Assembly (NCBI RefSeq): GCF_002234675.1
Contig: NC_019876.2
Location: 28,967,196-29,031,195 of the forward strand
Reading direction: 5' to 3'
From: Oryzias latipes
Lineage: Eukaryota > Chordata > Actinopteri > Beloniformes > Adrianichthyidae
DNA length: 64,000 nucleotides
The stretch's first letter is position 1; each line of letters opens with the position of its first letter. The translations under genes were made by a program, and so were the position numbers. Below, piece after piece: positions 24,501-34,007 of the stretch. Below the pieces are notes generated by a model that was given only the letters and a program-made list of their open reading frames with translations, was not told where the DNA came from and made no database searches.

Positions 24501-27500
24501 ATTAAAGAAGGAAGACCTTTACTAAAGTGCAAAGAAATCTGCAAAATCTCTGGATTACGGAGCTCGTTTAAAAGTAATATGTTTGACTTTGATAAATGTC
24601 CAACATGAAGTAAAACGTCAGAAAGACTAGGGTCCACTTTAGCCTTCTTCCAACAAAAATAATGTATTAAAATGGAATTACATTCCATAAAGTATTTCCT
24701 CACAAGATGAAACCTAAATTTCTGACCTGTGGCGTTTTTACTGTTTTGAAACATGTCAGTCAATGGCGATGCGCTTCTTGTTAGGAAGTGGCGACCTTGA
24801 GCCCTGCATAGGGGGCGCCACCAGAGGTCATACAGCTCATCAGAAGTTGAGCGTGTCATGTGGAATTGTTGGATCCACAGCTCCTCTAGAAAATCACCAA
24901 CCATTTCCCACGTGAAGGAACTCGCCGCTCCACGGCCTGAAGAAGACGCCAACGTCTCCTTTGATGGGTGATGATGAGCGCTAGTGCCGTGGCAAAAATC
25001 GGAATGTATCTGCTGTCGATCAAAGTATAGTTCACATCCGTCGCCGTGTTTCTAAATGACTTATGGCGTCAGTTGGTTTGTTTATTCACATAATTAGGAT
25101 TTAACTTAAAATTGTAATTGAAAAATTGTTTCTTCAACATTTCTAGAATTTAAATAACTTTGCGCATTTGTGTGATGGAAACGCAGCTATTGTTGGGATG
25201 TTTTAGTGTTTTGTGAAAACAGCCGTCCCTCAGTAACCTTTAGGTGACCTTTATTGTTGACTGTCGAGCTCCTTTTGAACATTGACACAGTCGACATCAA
25301 ATGTTTCCTGGTAGCTCTCGTCGAAAGACGACCCAGGACCTTTGAAGAGCTCTCTTTTTCTCAGAAATTGGAAAATGGAGGCGTCGCCTCATTGTGGTGG
25401 ATGACTGCTAACGGTACCTTCCGCCCTTTCCTTCCACAGCTTTTTCCTCTCAGTGCAGTGCTGCTGTTGGTGTGAAGCTTTAGAAGCAGCACATGGTGAA
25501 ACCAGGCCACTTTTTACTGGGACCTCAGCAGAAACCAGAGAGAGCAAGGCCCATTGATTATTGAATGGAAAACTACAATAAGCACAATGCTGTGCAATAC
25601 CTAAAGTGGTAAAAATGGTGCTCTAAAATATTTGAAGTGCCCCTTCCTCTGCATATTTTTACAAACTGCTTGAAGCTTTTATACGTACATTTTCGGGGAT
25701 TCTTGCCACTTCATGGTTTGAATGGTTTCCATTTCCAGCTATATTAGGAGTAGCAGTGTTTTCAAACATGATTGCTTTGTGTTGAGGTTTTTGAGTCGGG
25801 GCCTGAGCGACAAAGAAAATCCCATCTACTGCATCGTTTTTGTGAGCTTTTGTTGTCAGAATAGACTTTGGAAACTTTTTTTTTTGTAGTTTAGCTATAT
25901 CTTTAAATTCATTTCTTTCATTTATGACAGTTAAAAGAAAAGCTGCAGTATATCAAAGTCGTGCTGTTTTTTGTTTTGTGATTTTACTTCTAGTCAAAAC
26001 TCCTTTTAGTGTTTCTTTAGCGTTTGTACTGGATTTTAGGAGGTTCCGGAAAGCGGCATCAGTATAACCTTCTGCTTGTTCTTCTCTGCAGTAAAAGACC
26101 TGATCCACTGGCGAGACCCCAAGAAGTCGGGCGTGGTGTTCGGACTGTCCTTGCTGATGCTGCTGTCGTTGGCAGCGTTCAGTGTCATCAGCGTGGCGTC
26201 TTACCTGCTGCTCGCTCTGCTCATTGTCACCATCTCCTTCCGCATCTACAAGTCCGTTCTTCAGGCCGTGCAAAAGTCGAACGATGGACACCCCTTCAAG
26301 TAAGACCAAAGTCGTTAACCGTTTCAAGTCTGGGAAGAAGTGGGCGTGTCTGTTAGCCTGGGGGTGGTACTGGCTCTTCCTGGAAGGGGCGGTTCCTCAC
26401 TTTGTGATGTCACAGTGTAGGGCCCCACTCGTTTTGGTGGATTGGGAGAGCAGGTTTTTAGAGGAATACTCAGAAAAACATGAATGGATCAAAAATACCA
26501 CTTTGGGGTTGTTCTTTGAGAGGAATGAACATCATGATATACTTATAATGCACATTATGACACACACAGCTTAAAAAAAGTTGATCTTGCATGACATAGG
26601 CCCTTTAAACAGGAGTGGTAGCTTTCAAAAAAAGGTTTGTATGACAGATATGTGACGTTCTAACAGAACGACGATTTTTAGCATCTGGAATAATCATGTG
26701 TGTAGACTTTAAAGCAGAGAAATGTGTTGGAATACGGCGTATGCTGTGGGTTTTTATCAATGAAATGTGTTCATATTGATCAGAAGTAGATAAAGTTGTT
26801 CTCCCAAAGCATGACTCTGAACGTCTCCGTGTTTCTTTTCTCATGTCTGTTTTACTCTGGAGTGATGCTGCCGGTTCATGACACAATGATATCATTTAGA
26901 GTCAAAGAAGTCTGACTCACATTGTGGACACATTCAGGTCTTCTCTGATGGTCAAAGAATTGTATAAAAGATGCGTAATAAGGAGCAACCAGGTTTATCC
27001 CTCAGATCAATGGAAAAGACATTTTATTTGAGACAGAGAAAATGCTTTCTGGTTGTTCTTGACAGCTGTCGGACCTCCAGTCAACTCCAGGCTCCTCTTC
27101 CTCATTTTGTGTTCTCCCCTCATTCCATCTCTGCAGGATGCTGATAAATAAGGATGTCAGCATCCCCCCAGAGACATTCCGCAAGCACGTGGACGCCAGT
27201 TTGACCTACATCAACCGAGGCCTGAAGCAGATGAGCCGTCTCTTCCTGGTGGAGGATCTCGTCGACTCCTTAAAGGTTCACTTTCCTGATCATTTCTATG
27301 GTGAAATACCAGCCAGAGGATCCAACAGTGACAGTTGTTTGAAAATACGGTCTGCAGGTGAACCTGTATAAATGTATATTTATGGACCTCTGGGGAAAAT
27401 GGAGTATGCTTGGCCATACAATATGGCAATTTAGTCCAGATACTTTCTGGGAATTGGATCTGTGACGTTTGCATGGATGAAGCAGTTCATTCAGACACTC

Positions 27501-30500
27501 ATGAGAGGCTGGACTCCTGTGCTCGGGTTCTGACAGGCAGAACGTGGTTCAAAGGCTTACTGGTTCGTCCACATTTCTTTTCTTAACTGGGCGGGCAGAA
27601 CTTGTTTGAAGTGCCGGCTTCTTTCATTCTGAGAGAAACTGGTGTGCGGTCTGTCAGCCGTTTCCTCCCTGACACATCCCAGGTGAGGCACAGCCTTTCT
27701 GAGGATCATTTGAAAGGCAGACAGACAAAAGGAGGCGTGTCAATGATTAAGAAACAAAGAGTGTTCTGTGGTGACGGGTAAGATCGCTTCTGATGGGACG
27801 TTTGCCATCGAACATCACCTCATGTCTTTGTCGAGCTTAACGGACAAATATCCACAACATGGGAAGATCAAGAAAAGATCATCACATTCAAGGACGTCAG
27901 TTATTATCTTTGATAATGATTCTAAAAAAGTATTTTGTGAAAATCCTGAATGGATCCAGAAAAACCCAAAGTAGTTATCTGAGAATTGAGACCCCTGGAC
28001 GGAGTGACGGCTGCTCTTTGCCTCAATCCTAAACTCTGTTCTGAGTTTGACTGTATCTGAGAACTGGACTGAGTGGCCCTTCCCGCTCTGGCGTGCCAAA
28101 CAGGAAGTGGCTCCAAGAGAGCCAAATTCCCAAAGACTTTAATAGAGAAATGAACAGCTGTTCCTCAGTCATTCTATCGGTCAGAAGAACCGATCTGGAT
28201 CTGATACTTTTTTTAACATCATCTTCTTCTTTAATTGTTTTTTATTTGTTTTGTAGTTCAGGTTATATATTGACCAATCAGATGCCTCAATAAAAGTAGG
28301 TGGTGCCTGCTGGCCCCCACATCCAACGCTCGACTCAGACTGACTGGGACCAACCACTGCTTCCGTATCGCGGCTAAAAGCCGACTGAATTGACGTAATT
28401 TGGTTGGAGTGGAAAGTGAAGCGTTTTCTACGGGTGACGTCACACTGACTCAGTCCAGGTCTCTGATACAGTCGATCTTTCTTTCCTATTTCCACTCCAA
28501 AGCTTGTTAGAGTCAAAGCGATGAATGGAATTTGTCTGGACTTGTGTCAGCAAAGCTTAATGGGACGGCTTTGTGTAACGGCAGCTGGTTTGAGGAATAG
28601 AAGTTCTACATAGTCTGGATGAGAGAATGAGAAGTGTTTGCTGGTTCTGGATCAGGATGGACCCTGAACCTCTTCTGGGTGGTTTTTCCTGCAGCTGGCG
28701 GTGGTCATGTGGCTGCTGACCTACGTGGGAGCAGTTTTCAACGGAATCACCCTCCTCATCCTGGGTAAGCCGCATACGCAGCATGTATATGATAGAACTG
28801 ATCCTGGATGATGAGGATTTTTGGAGTTTTGTGTGGATTTGCATCATTTTCAATCAAACGTAGAGGCAGAAGTCAAATTCACATCAAACGGAGCATTAAA
28901 GTGTCAAATGAGTTCCCCTAAAAACTTCTTTCTCCCTCAGCGGACATCTTGCTGTTTGCTGTGCCTCCCGTCTATGAGAAGAACAAGGTAAGAAAAGGAT
29001 AGATGCGACACCCCCTTGCCCCACCCACAAAACCCCACATGGCTTTCTGCTGTGAGCTCACAGGGTGACTCGTCTTCATCAGACACTGAAGGCTTTCTTT
29101 ATGGCTCATGTGGCTGCCGCCTCTGGCAGCTCACACAAAGAAACGCCCAAAGTCGGAGGATGAAGATGAGATGTGGACTGAGCTGCATGACCCAAATTAC
29201 AAAAGTGAACTGTGGTGTCTTTAGATGAAGGACCGTAATTATCAAACATTCAAACACCCCATCTTCAGCTCTTCTGAATGTGTGTCCCCTTTCGTCAGAC
29301 GGTCGGGATGATCCCAATCCTGATCATCACGATCAGAGCTTCCTTCACGAAGCTTCTCTTCTCCTGGTCGCTTTTGACCCTCGCCTTGAAGGAAGATCTG
29401 TTCCATAGAGGACGGTGCAAAGCCTCAGAAATTGTGTTTTTATTGAACATTTGCACAAAACTTTGTTGAAATTTCAGTAGACACAATTTGTTAATTGCAC
29501 GGTTTCCGATAAATCCTAATTCTGCGGATAAACATGAAGCACCTTGGGCCATAAGCCGTTCAAAAACACGGCGACGGATGTCAACAATACTTCAAATAGG
29601 ATCCATTCAAATTTCTGCCACGGCACTAGCGCTCATCATCAGTTCCTTTAAAATTGTTGTCTCCATTTAGCGAATTTGCTGGTAGATAGGAATCATTCAT
29701 GAGGAGAAAACAGTGGCATCCCAAAAACAAATGAAGGGTTTTCATTCTGCCCGCTTCTGGGCGTCTGGACGGTGTGTTTTAGTTTAAACTGCAAACACTT
29801 ATGTTTCCAGGGTTTGTTTTCAACTCACTCCTATATTTTTCCAGCGAGTTAGTCGTGTTACGATGATAAAAACATGCTGCTGTCGGGCTTCTCTACATTA
29901 AAGTGTGCTTCTTCTCCTTGCAGACCCAGATCGATCAATACATCGATGTTGTTCGGACTCAAGTCAATGCGACAGTCGCAAAGTGAGTAAACCCTTTAAG
30001 TTCTTCCATCTCTGCCTGGGAATTTCCTATATTGTTCTCTCACCAAATCCTGGTTCACCTTTAGCTGTTTGATTATTTTTTCTTTCATAACTGGTTTCTG
30101 CATCCTGATTGGCTGTAGACACTGTCAATCAATCTACTCCTTGTACCGGGCGCAGGCTGTTTACCAAATCTACTTAAGTCTTTGATCCTGATCAGATCTC
30201 CGTTTTCACTTTATAATGCATGTTTGATTTTTCTATGAAGGTTTAAACTTTGAGAGTTTAAACGAGAGAGAAAAGTGTGAAAAATGTTTACGTGTGTCTG
30301 AGTAAAGCTTAAAACGTTGTACTATGCAGGTTATCTTCAAAGCGTAATCTCTGTGATAAACGAGAGAAAAAATTCTAGAAAAAATGCCTGAGAGCAGTTC
30401 AGTTTTGGAAGTGCCTCTGGTTGTTTGCATCGGCACTCCTGTGTGAAGATGAGCTTCAATCTGATCACAGATCAGATTAGGACTCCACTGTGTGAACGGG

Positions 30501-31737
30501 CCCTGAAGACATTGTTCATTACAAATTTGTCGTTCCTTCCATTTGGAATAAATCCTTTTTGACATGCGTGGAACTAGACCTGCACAATAAATTCTAAATC
30601 TGTCGTTATCGCGATATCAAGCTGTGTGATACGCCGATCGCAAAAGACATAGAAAATTGCCATAAATGGTTTCCTTAAATGTGCTACAACAATCTTATGG
30701 CAGCTTGAAGTATTTCACAAATGTTCCTCATATCGTGCAGCCTTACGCTGACCTATCTGAATACTGCAAACGGCCGTAGAGGAAGTCGTAGCGCAGTTGT
30801 GTCGTAAACAAACATGGCTGTGGTGTTTTTGACAATGACTATTCAGACGTCAGAACGTCCAGCCGGTGCTGAACTTCTCTCTCGGCCGCACAAACCTGAA
30901 TGAGGCGCTGGGGTCACGTCAAGACTTGCAGCCAACAGCGATATTTAGACCCAAGTTCATTTAAGATGCGTAGATGTGTGTGAATATCAGCCGTACCTTT
31001 TTCTGGTGTTCACAAGCTGGACGGTGTAAATTCTGGCATGTGTCAAAGAGGGACAGACGACAGGACGATCGTTTCTTCATTCCGAGTGCTAGAACTTTGT
31101 TCCTCCCCTCCTCCACCAAAGACGAGGAGCGTCTGGATCAAGGTGGGAGGGGACTGTTCTTCTGCAGTCCACCCATCAGGAGTGGAAGCGGTCTGGTCGT
31201 CCGCTTTCACAGGACTGTGGGGAGCAGCGTTTCCGCGTCCAAAAGCCGCCTCCGGAGCGCATCCCGATCATCCCGACCATCCCGATCCCGCTGCACTGCC
31301 CAGAGACCCGGCTCTCCGGAGTCCTCGTTCATGCAGAGCAGGCAGGCCGCTCCCACCCCCTTACCGGAGCACACGCTGTCTACGCATGACGTAAAAGACG
31401 GCGCAGGGATGCCCCACAATCAGAATGCCTGTTTGCATGCACAACAACCGGATCAACAGTCGGCATATCACACTGAATGAGTCTGATCTGGTCAGAATAA
31501 GAATAGATGCTGAATTCCAGAATAGATGCTGGAACAACCGTTCCAGCATCTCTATGAGGTTTCATTCTTTGGTCAGGGTGCAGCTTCCTGCTCCTCTGCT
31601 CCCATGCAGACCTGCGTTGCTCATGGGTAACGGTGAAGCTGCTGCAGGGATTCATCTCCCGTCACATGGCTGTTCTTCTGTCTTTCAGGTTGCAAGAGAA
31701 ACTCCCCGGAGCCGTGAAACGAAGCAAAACAGAATAA
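3533..31737 (+). CDS. rtn3: reticulon 3, long and short isoforms
   Basis: Eight coding exons with compatible phases: 3533-3623, 20349-23018, 26092-26299, 27137-27275, 28695-28764, 28941-28987, 29924-29982 and 31689-31737. The full join gives 1110 aa. Leaving out the 2670-nt second exon (phase 1 on both sides) gives a 220-aa short form. RTN3 is an ER membrane-curving protein that shapes tubules; the long form is an ER-phagy receptor and the protein binds BACE1. The C-terminal 190 residues are a reticulon homology domain: two long hydrophobic hairpins (about 934-970 and 1038-1072 of the long form), with [14 protein letters not shown] after the first and [12 protein letters not shown] in the loop. 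RTN3 rather than RTN1/2/4 is supported by [22 protein letters not shown] and [15 protein letters not shown] in the long exon. Start: the first ATG in the CpG-rich exon, followed by a GTAAGG donor. Confidence 0.95.
3624..5338 (+). other. rtn3 intron 1, 5' part
   Basis: No coding sequence is seen. 3624-4060 is still fairly CpG-rich and may hold promoter-proximal elements. 4740-4990 is one copy of a dispersed repeat found again at about 49490-49690 and 61660-61900. The copies share a block with GGATC(C), a CGTCTTTGTTTT-type run and GAGCTGGAATCTGGATCAGAACTG. Confidence 0.5.
4740..4990 (+). repeat. dispersed repeat family R1, copy 1
   Basis: It contains GAGCTGGAATCTGGATCAGAACTG and an upstream stretch with GTATTTCTGTGTTCAGATCGTTGTGAATCAGG. 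Both recur in order at 49490-49690 and, with divergence, at 61660-61900. I could not define ends or a target duplication, so the class is unknown. Confidence 0.55.
5349..8749 (-). mobile_element. RTE-type non-LTR retrotransposon (LINE), near full length
   Basis: About 3.4 kb, the usual size of an RTE element, inserted antisense in rtn3 intron 1. Reading on minus, a 5' leader contains CGTGTCGTAAAAGGCGACTAAAAGGG, a block I associate with RTE-family leaders. Next comes an endonuclease/reverse-transcriptase reading frame, then a short 3' UTR and an (AAT)n tail at 5349-5366. A 10-bp direct repeat AATAAATAAT flanks it (5339-5348 and 8750-8759). This is a plausible target duplication, although the low-complexity A/T sequence makes it weaker evidence. 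Clade assignment (RTE over L2/CR1) rests on the APE-type endonuclease, the lack of a visible RNase H domain, the C-terminal RGRPRMGW segment, and the size. Confidence 0.85.
5640..8570 (-). pseudogene. RTE LINE endonuclease/reverse transcriptase ORF, broken by one in-frame stop
   Basis: The first part (8570-7398) is an AP-endonuclease domain with [22 protein letters not shown] and a C-terminal [11 protein letters not shown] catalytic His-type motif. The second part (7385-5640) is a reverse transcriptase with [27 protein letters not shown] and the catalytic [13 protein letters not shown] tail follows with [10 protein letters not shown] and RGRPRMGW. The two parts are in the same frame, separated only by a TGA at 7398-7400 and four sense codons, so one nonsense change interrupts an otherwise open frame of roughly 975 codons. 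I found no frameshift. The copy therefore looks young but inactive unless the stop is read through. The frame opens upstream of 8570 without an obvious ATG. Confidence 0.85.
9292..10475 (+). repeat. left inverted arm of the foldback element
   Basis: The outer 370 bp are a dense array of GTACTT/TTACTGGGTA-like units. Then come two copies of a unit of about 120 bp (starting near 9725 and 9845, each with GTAACTGTAAAAGAAAGTCAG), followed by a non-repetitive inner portion ending near TGCTTGAAATTAATCAA. The open frames across the GTACTT array are repeat artefacts. Confidence 0.88.
10476..11539. other. spacer of the foldback element
   Basis: AT-rich, with A-runs at 10680-10710 and 11208-11220. No open frame worth calling and no recognised motif. 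It is not seen elsewhere in the window. Confidence 0.5.
11540..12807 (-). repeat. right inverted arm of the foldback element
   Basis: Reverse complement of the left arm with scattered mismatches. It has three copies of the 120-bp unit (about 12064-12375) where the left arm has two, so the arms differ in copy number. The outermost 350 bp match the left arm almost base for base. Confidence 0.88.
12816..18109 (+). other. rtn3 intron 1, middle part
   Basis: No gene found. The only unusual structure is a homopolymer switch at 14235-14262, eight or more G followed by about 18 C, then ordinary AT-rich DNA. 15600-15720 has a pyrimidine-rich run. Short open frames here lack codon structure and splice context. 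Confidence 0.5.
18110..18560 (-). mobile_element. PIF/Harbinger-derived fragment, copy 1
   Basis: The minus strand reads as decayed N-terminal Harbinger transposase: [19 protein letters not shown] resembles the conserved 'W-L-x-x-F-R-M-S-R-x-T-F-x-x-L-C' segment of HARBI1-type proteins, followed in a shifted frame by traces of the 'K-R-V-A-I' stretch. A diverged copy sits at 24750-25190, and a tip with the same GCACTAGCGCTCATCATC end lies at 29618-29640. No intact transposase remains. Confidence 0.6.
18561..20348 (+). other. rtn3 intron 1, 3' part
   Basis: AT-rich intron. About 18995-19075 is a short ATCGATTAATTGATC-type palindromic patch starting TAGGGCTGGGTTGATG, which resembles the end of a teleost hAT-like MITE; only part is visible. 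The last 60 nt form the acceptor of the large exon. Confidence 0.4.
20349..23018 (+). CDS. rtn3: rtn3 large alternative exon (890 codons, cytosolic acidic region)
   Basis: The exon opens after GTCGTGCAG at 20348 and closes at ATCAG|GTAACA. It is open throughout in the rtn3 frame. It encodes residues 31-920 of the long isoform, an acidic, serine-rich and probably disordered cytosolic arm. Near the start (20596-20790) is a run of imperfect 10-residue repeats of the form KP-x-x-D-I-x-K-P, for example [11 protein letters not shown]. Motifs shared with mammalian long RTN3 are SPESPFEV (about 20854), [15 protein letters not shown] (about 21385) and a [15 protein letters not shown] segment (about 22727). 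The known role of this region in mammals is ER-tubule fragmentation through LC3-binding motifs; I did not confirm individual LIR motifs. In-frame reading past 23018 to a stop at 23164 is intronic. Confidence 0.92.
23019..26091 (+). other. rtn3 intron 2
   Basis: Contains a Harbinger-derived copy at 24750-25190, a short (ATAGC)n run near 23957-23970 and several G-runs (24143, 24326, 24344). No exon found. The 3' end CTTCTCTGCAG is a standard acceptor. Confidence 0.5.
24750..25190 (-). mobile_element. PIF/Harbinger-derived fragment, copy 2
   Basis: Homologous to 18110-18560 in the same orientation. Shared blocks include TCAGAAGTTGAGCGTGTCATGTGG, CCACGGCCTGAAGAAGACGCC and TTCACATAATTAGGATT. The translated relic reads [21 protein letters not shown]. 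This copy carries several different small indels, so the two inserted independently or diverged after an old duplication. Confidence 0.6.
26092..31737 (+). CDS. rtn3: rtn3 reticulon homology domain exons
   Basis: Six exons, 26092-26299, 27137-27275, 28695-28764, 28941-28987, 29924-29982 and 31689-31737, encode [14 protein letters not shown] through KRSKTE-stop. Phases chain as 1-2-0-1-0-2-end without conflict. The exon pattern (208, 139, 70, 47, 59 and a 49-nt terminal coding piece) matches the conserved reticulon domain layout. The first hairpin contains [21 protein letters not shown] and the second [21 protein letters not shown]. The C-terminus ends R-S-K-T-E, so the lysine at -3 is kept, but -4 is Ser and -5 is Arg. 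That makes the dilysine-type ER retrieval signal weaker than in the mammalian protein. Spliced to exon 1, this region is the short RTN3. Confidence 0.95.
26300..28694 (+). other. rtn3 introns 3 and 4 (exon 27137-27275 lies inside)
   Basis: Intron 3 (26300-27136) contains a probable short dispersed repeat around 26400-26610 ending CATGACATAGGCCCTTTAAA. Intron 4 (27276-28694) holds a MITE at 28046-28475. I see no further exons. Confidence 0.45.
28046..28475 (+). mobile_element. MITE family M1, copy 1
   Basis: Left end TTGACTGTATCTGAGAACTGGACTGAGT and right end ACTCAGTCCAGGTCTCTGATACAGTCGA form terminal inverted repeats of about 28 bp. The same ends and internal blocks (CAGTCATTCTAT.GG.CAGAAGAACC, ACCAATCAGATGCCTCA) occur at 42661-43137 and, inverted, at 54855-55254. 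No coding capacity. Confidence 0.75.
28765..31688 (+). other. rtn3 introns 5 to 7
   Basis: Between the small domain exons lie a 0.9 kb intron (28988-29923) with a Harbinger-like tip at about 29590-29645, and a 1.7 kb intron (29983-31688). The latter has a hAT-like MITE at 30575-30745 and a GC-rich stretch at 31200-31400 that does not look coding. Confidence 0.45.
30575..30745. mobile_element. short hAT-like MITE
   Basis: Starts TAGACCTGCACAATA and ends ATATCGTGCAGCCTTA, which are approximate inverted complements of the TAGGGCTGCACGATAT type seen in many vertebrate hAT-derived MITEs. The inside is AT-rich with a TCGCGATATC palindrome. No clean 8-bp duplication was visible. Confidence 0.5.
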
Positions 31738-33851
31738 ACGCACCGCAGACCTACATCTCACAGTCATCTCTACCTTCCCTCCACCCTCTCTGAGGTTACT
31801 TCATCACCGCATCCAACCTGACACCCCCCCCCCCCCAAATCAGCGCTCATCGCTCCACCACCCCGAACTTTGCTAGGTAGAAATCTCAGACGCTTCTCGA
31901 TGTTCAACCTAAAACTATTGACAGAGCTGTGGATGTGAAGACAGCGGCCGGGATCATGTGACGCTGCTGCGGGTCCCGCCCCGGCGGGATGGAGTCGGGG
32001 TCGAACTAGACCGAATCTATGGCCCGGTTTGGTGGATCGCCCCATGAAATGACGTTAGAGGGGGAGGGGGGTGTCGGGCTCTGCTGTCACTAATTGGCGT
32101 CTCTACGCTCTTTTAAGGCTTCTGAAATAAAAGGTTTTGGACAGCGAGCCAGCGGTGATGATTGGGTCTAGTTCGTCCGCGTCTGTTGGTTTTCTGATGT
32201 ACAAACACTCGCCAAGTCAAAGGAGAGCCCCCTCCTTCCTCACCCAACCATGTTCTGGACGGGTTTGACCCGCACAGTTGGCGTCCTGCATTTAGATGAC
32301 GAATTCTTATAGCCAACGTTATTTATAGGTCTGCTGCTTCCACCCCCCCTTTAGCTCGATAACAGCTTTTGTTGTAGTTCTGCTGTGTTCCGGAGCTTTC
32401 TCAGACTTTCAGACTTTCTAAAGTCTCACTGATGTGCAAAACAGAGAAATCACTGGAGTCCTTCGCTCTAATGCAACGTCCTACATGACTGACCAACAGT
32501 CTTTAAAGTGGTTAGATCATCATTTGGCTGAATAACTCCTGACTTCTACCTGGCAAAACCTTTAAACTTATAGACAGTTCTGTATATTTTTGCACAGTTT
32601 ACAAACAAAAAGCTCAGTAAGTTGAAAAGTACCTTTTAGAAACTAGTTTATAAGTGAGGCTCATTAGCTGGAGTGAGGTTTTATTATTTTGTTCTTAGAG
32701 GTTTTCTTGGTTGGCTGCCATGAAGTGCATGTCATAGTATAAGTTAACGATGGTTTCACCCCTTCTATAGGTTCTACGGTATTCTCCACCTTGACTCTCG
32801 TTTATTAGGATTGCTTCTTTAATCGTTGGAGTGGTATTACTGCTTAATCTTGTTGAACCGACCGTGTGCACATGCATGTCCCTGAACGCCGACGCCAGCT
32901 TCAGGAGTCCTTGTTGGGTCCTGCTGCGTCTCGCTGAGACCTCGTCTACAAAGCTAAAGCTGCAGCAGCTGACACGACGCGCCGCTCCTCCGTTATTCAT
33001 GTGAATGTGAAGAAGTGGTAGCTTGAAAAGGCGTCGATGTCGGTCCTCTAGGACCCGTTGGCAGCTCGGTTCCTGTGGTTTGTGGGTCTAAACAGATTCA
33101 CGCGTCCAGGAGCCGCGTTCATCCTCACCACGGTAAGAACCAACCTGCAGGGATGCCAACACGTGAAGCGGTGCCTCAAAGCACCGTGGGAAATGAAGTT
33201 CTGGTAGAGGATCTCCTTTTTTTTAATCAGAAAGTAGGAATTTTCAGAACCTGCTGAGGTTTTTCTGGAGAAATGGGGACATTTTCCCCGAAGGCGTCGT
33301 CCTTTGAGCCAATGTCCCAAACAGAGGGAAAACCGAACCCTCGTCACGGATGGCGTCAGGCTCCTGGTCGTGTTCTGGAAGTTCTCGCCGTGTTTCTTTG
33401 GACTCGTCGTCGTCGGCCTGTGGGTGTTCTCGCACTGCAGCTTTGTTTTGCGTCCGCTGTGATGGATTTTAGTTTTTGGAGCCTTCAGAGAGATGCTGCA
33501 GGAAGATAAGTGAAACATGTTTGTGGTCTCTGTTCTGATGTCAAAGTGAAACGAATAAAGATCATTCAAAGCTTTGGCTCCGTGTCGCTTTGATGTTGAC
33601 TGAGCGCTCGCGCCGCCTCCTCTCGCCGTCACAGGGAGGAGGGGCCAAACGGGTTCTGTCCTGGTTGGTCTGGAAGGGTCCAGCTGGTTCTGCGGATCCC
33701 TACATCACCCAGAGACCAGAGTCTTCACTTCCTCCAGCAGCCCTTCATGACGCTTTAGGAGGTTGGACTTAAACGGTCATCGTTATAATTCCAAGAGCAC
33801 TGGGAACGCTTTGATCATCTTCTGATCATTTTTCAGAATGAGACTTTGGAT
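31738..33851 (+). other. rtn3: rtn3 3' UTR with candidate poly(A) signals
   Basis: After the stop at 31735-31737 the strand is non-coding. AATAAA hexamers on plus occur at 31733 (overlapping the stop codon), 32126 and 33554. The last two are reasonable cleavage signals for a 0.4 kb or 1.8 kb 3' UTR. A C-run lies at 31826-31837. Confidence 0.5.
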
Positions 33852-33999
33852 CAGCGGTCCCCAAATCCAGGCCTGGAGGGCCGGTGTCATTCATGTTTTC
33901 CAACCATTCTGCCACTGAAGCTCCTTATTGGCTAAATGCACCTGATCCAGGTGATCAGCAGGAAGCCGGCCCCTCCAGGCCTGGATTTGGGGATCCCGG
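33852..33999. mobile_element. 148-bp palindromic hAT-type MITE
   Basis: A 22-bp perfect inverted repeat (CCCCAAATCCAGGCCTGGAGGG and its complement) lies close to both ends. An imperfect 8-bp duplication flanks it (CTTTGGAT at 33844-33851, CTTTGGAC at 34000-34007). Size, TSD length and the CAG..GGTCCCC start fit a non-autonomous hAT element. Confidence 0.7.
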
Positions 34000-34007
34000 C
34001 TTTGGAC

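Noticed and set aside
30974-31480. 168-residue open frame in an rtn3 intron
   Set aside because: GC-rich stretch with overlapping frames on both strands, no homology, and no splice phase compatible with the neighbouring exons.
32695-33000. 101-residue minus-strand frame in the rtn3 3' UTR
   Set aside because: No recognisable family, no splice sites, and composition like the flanking UTR.
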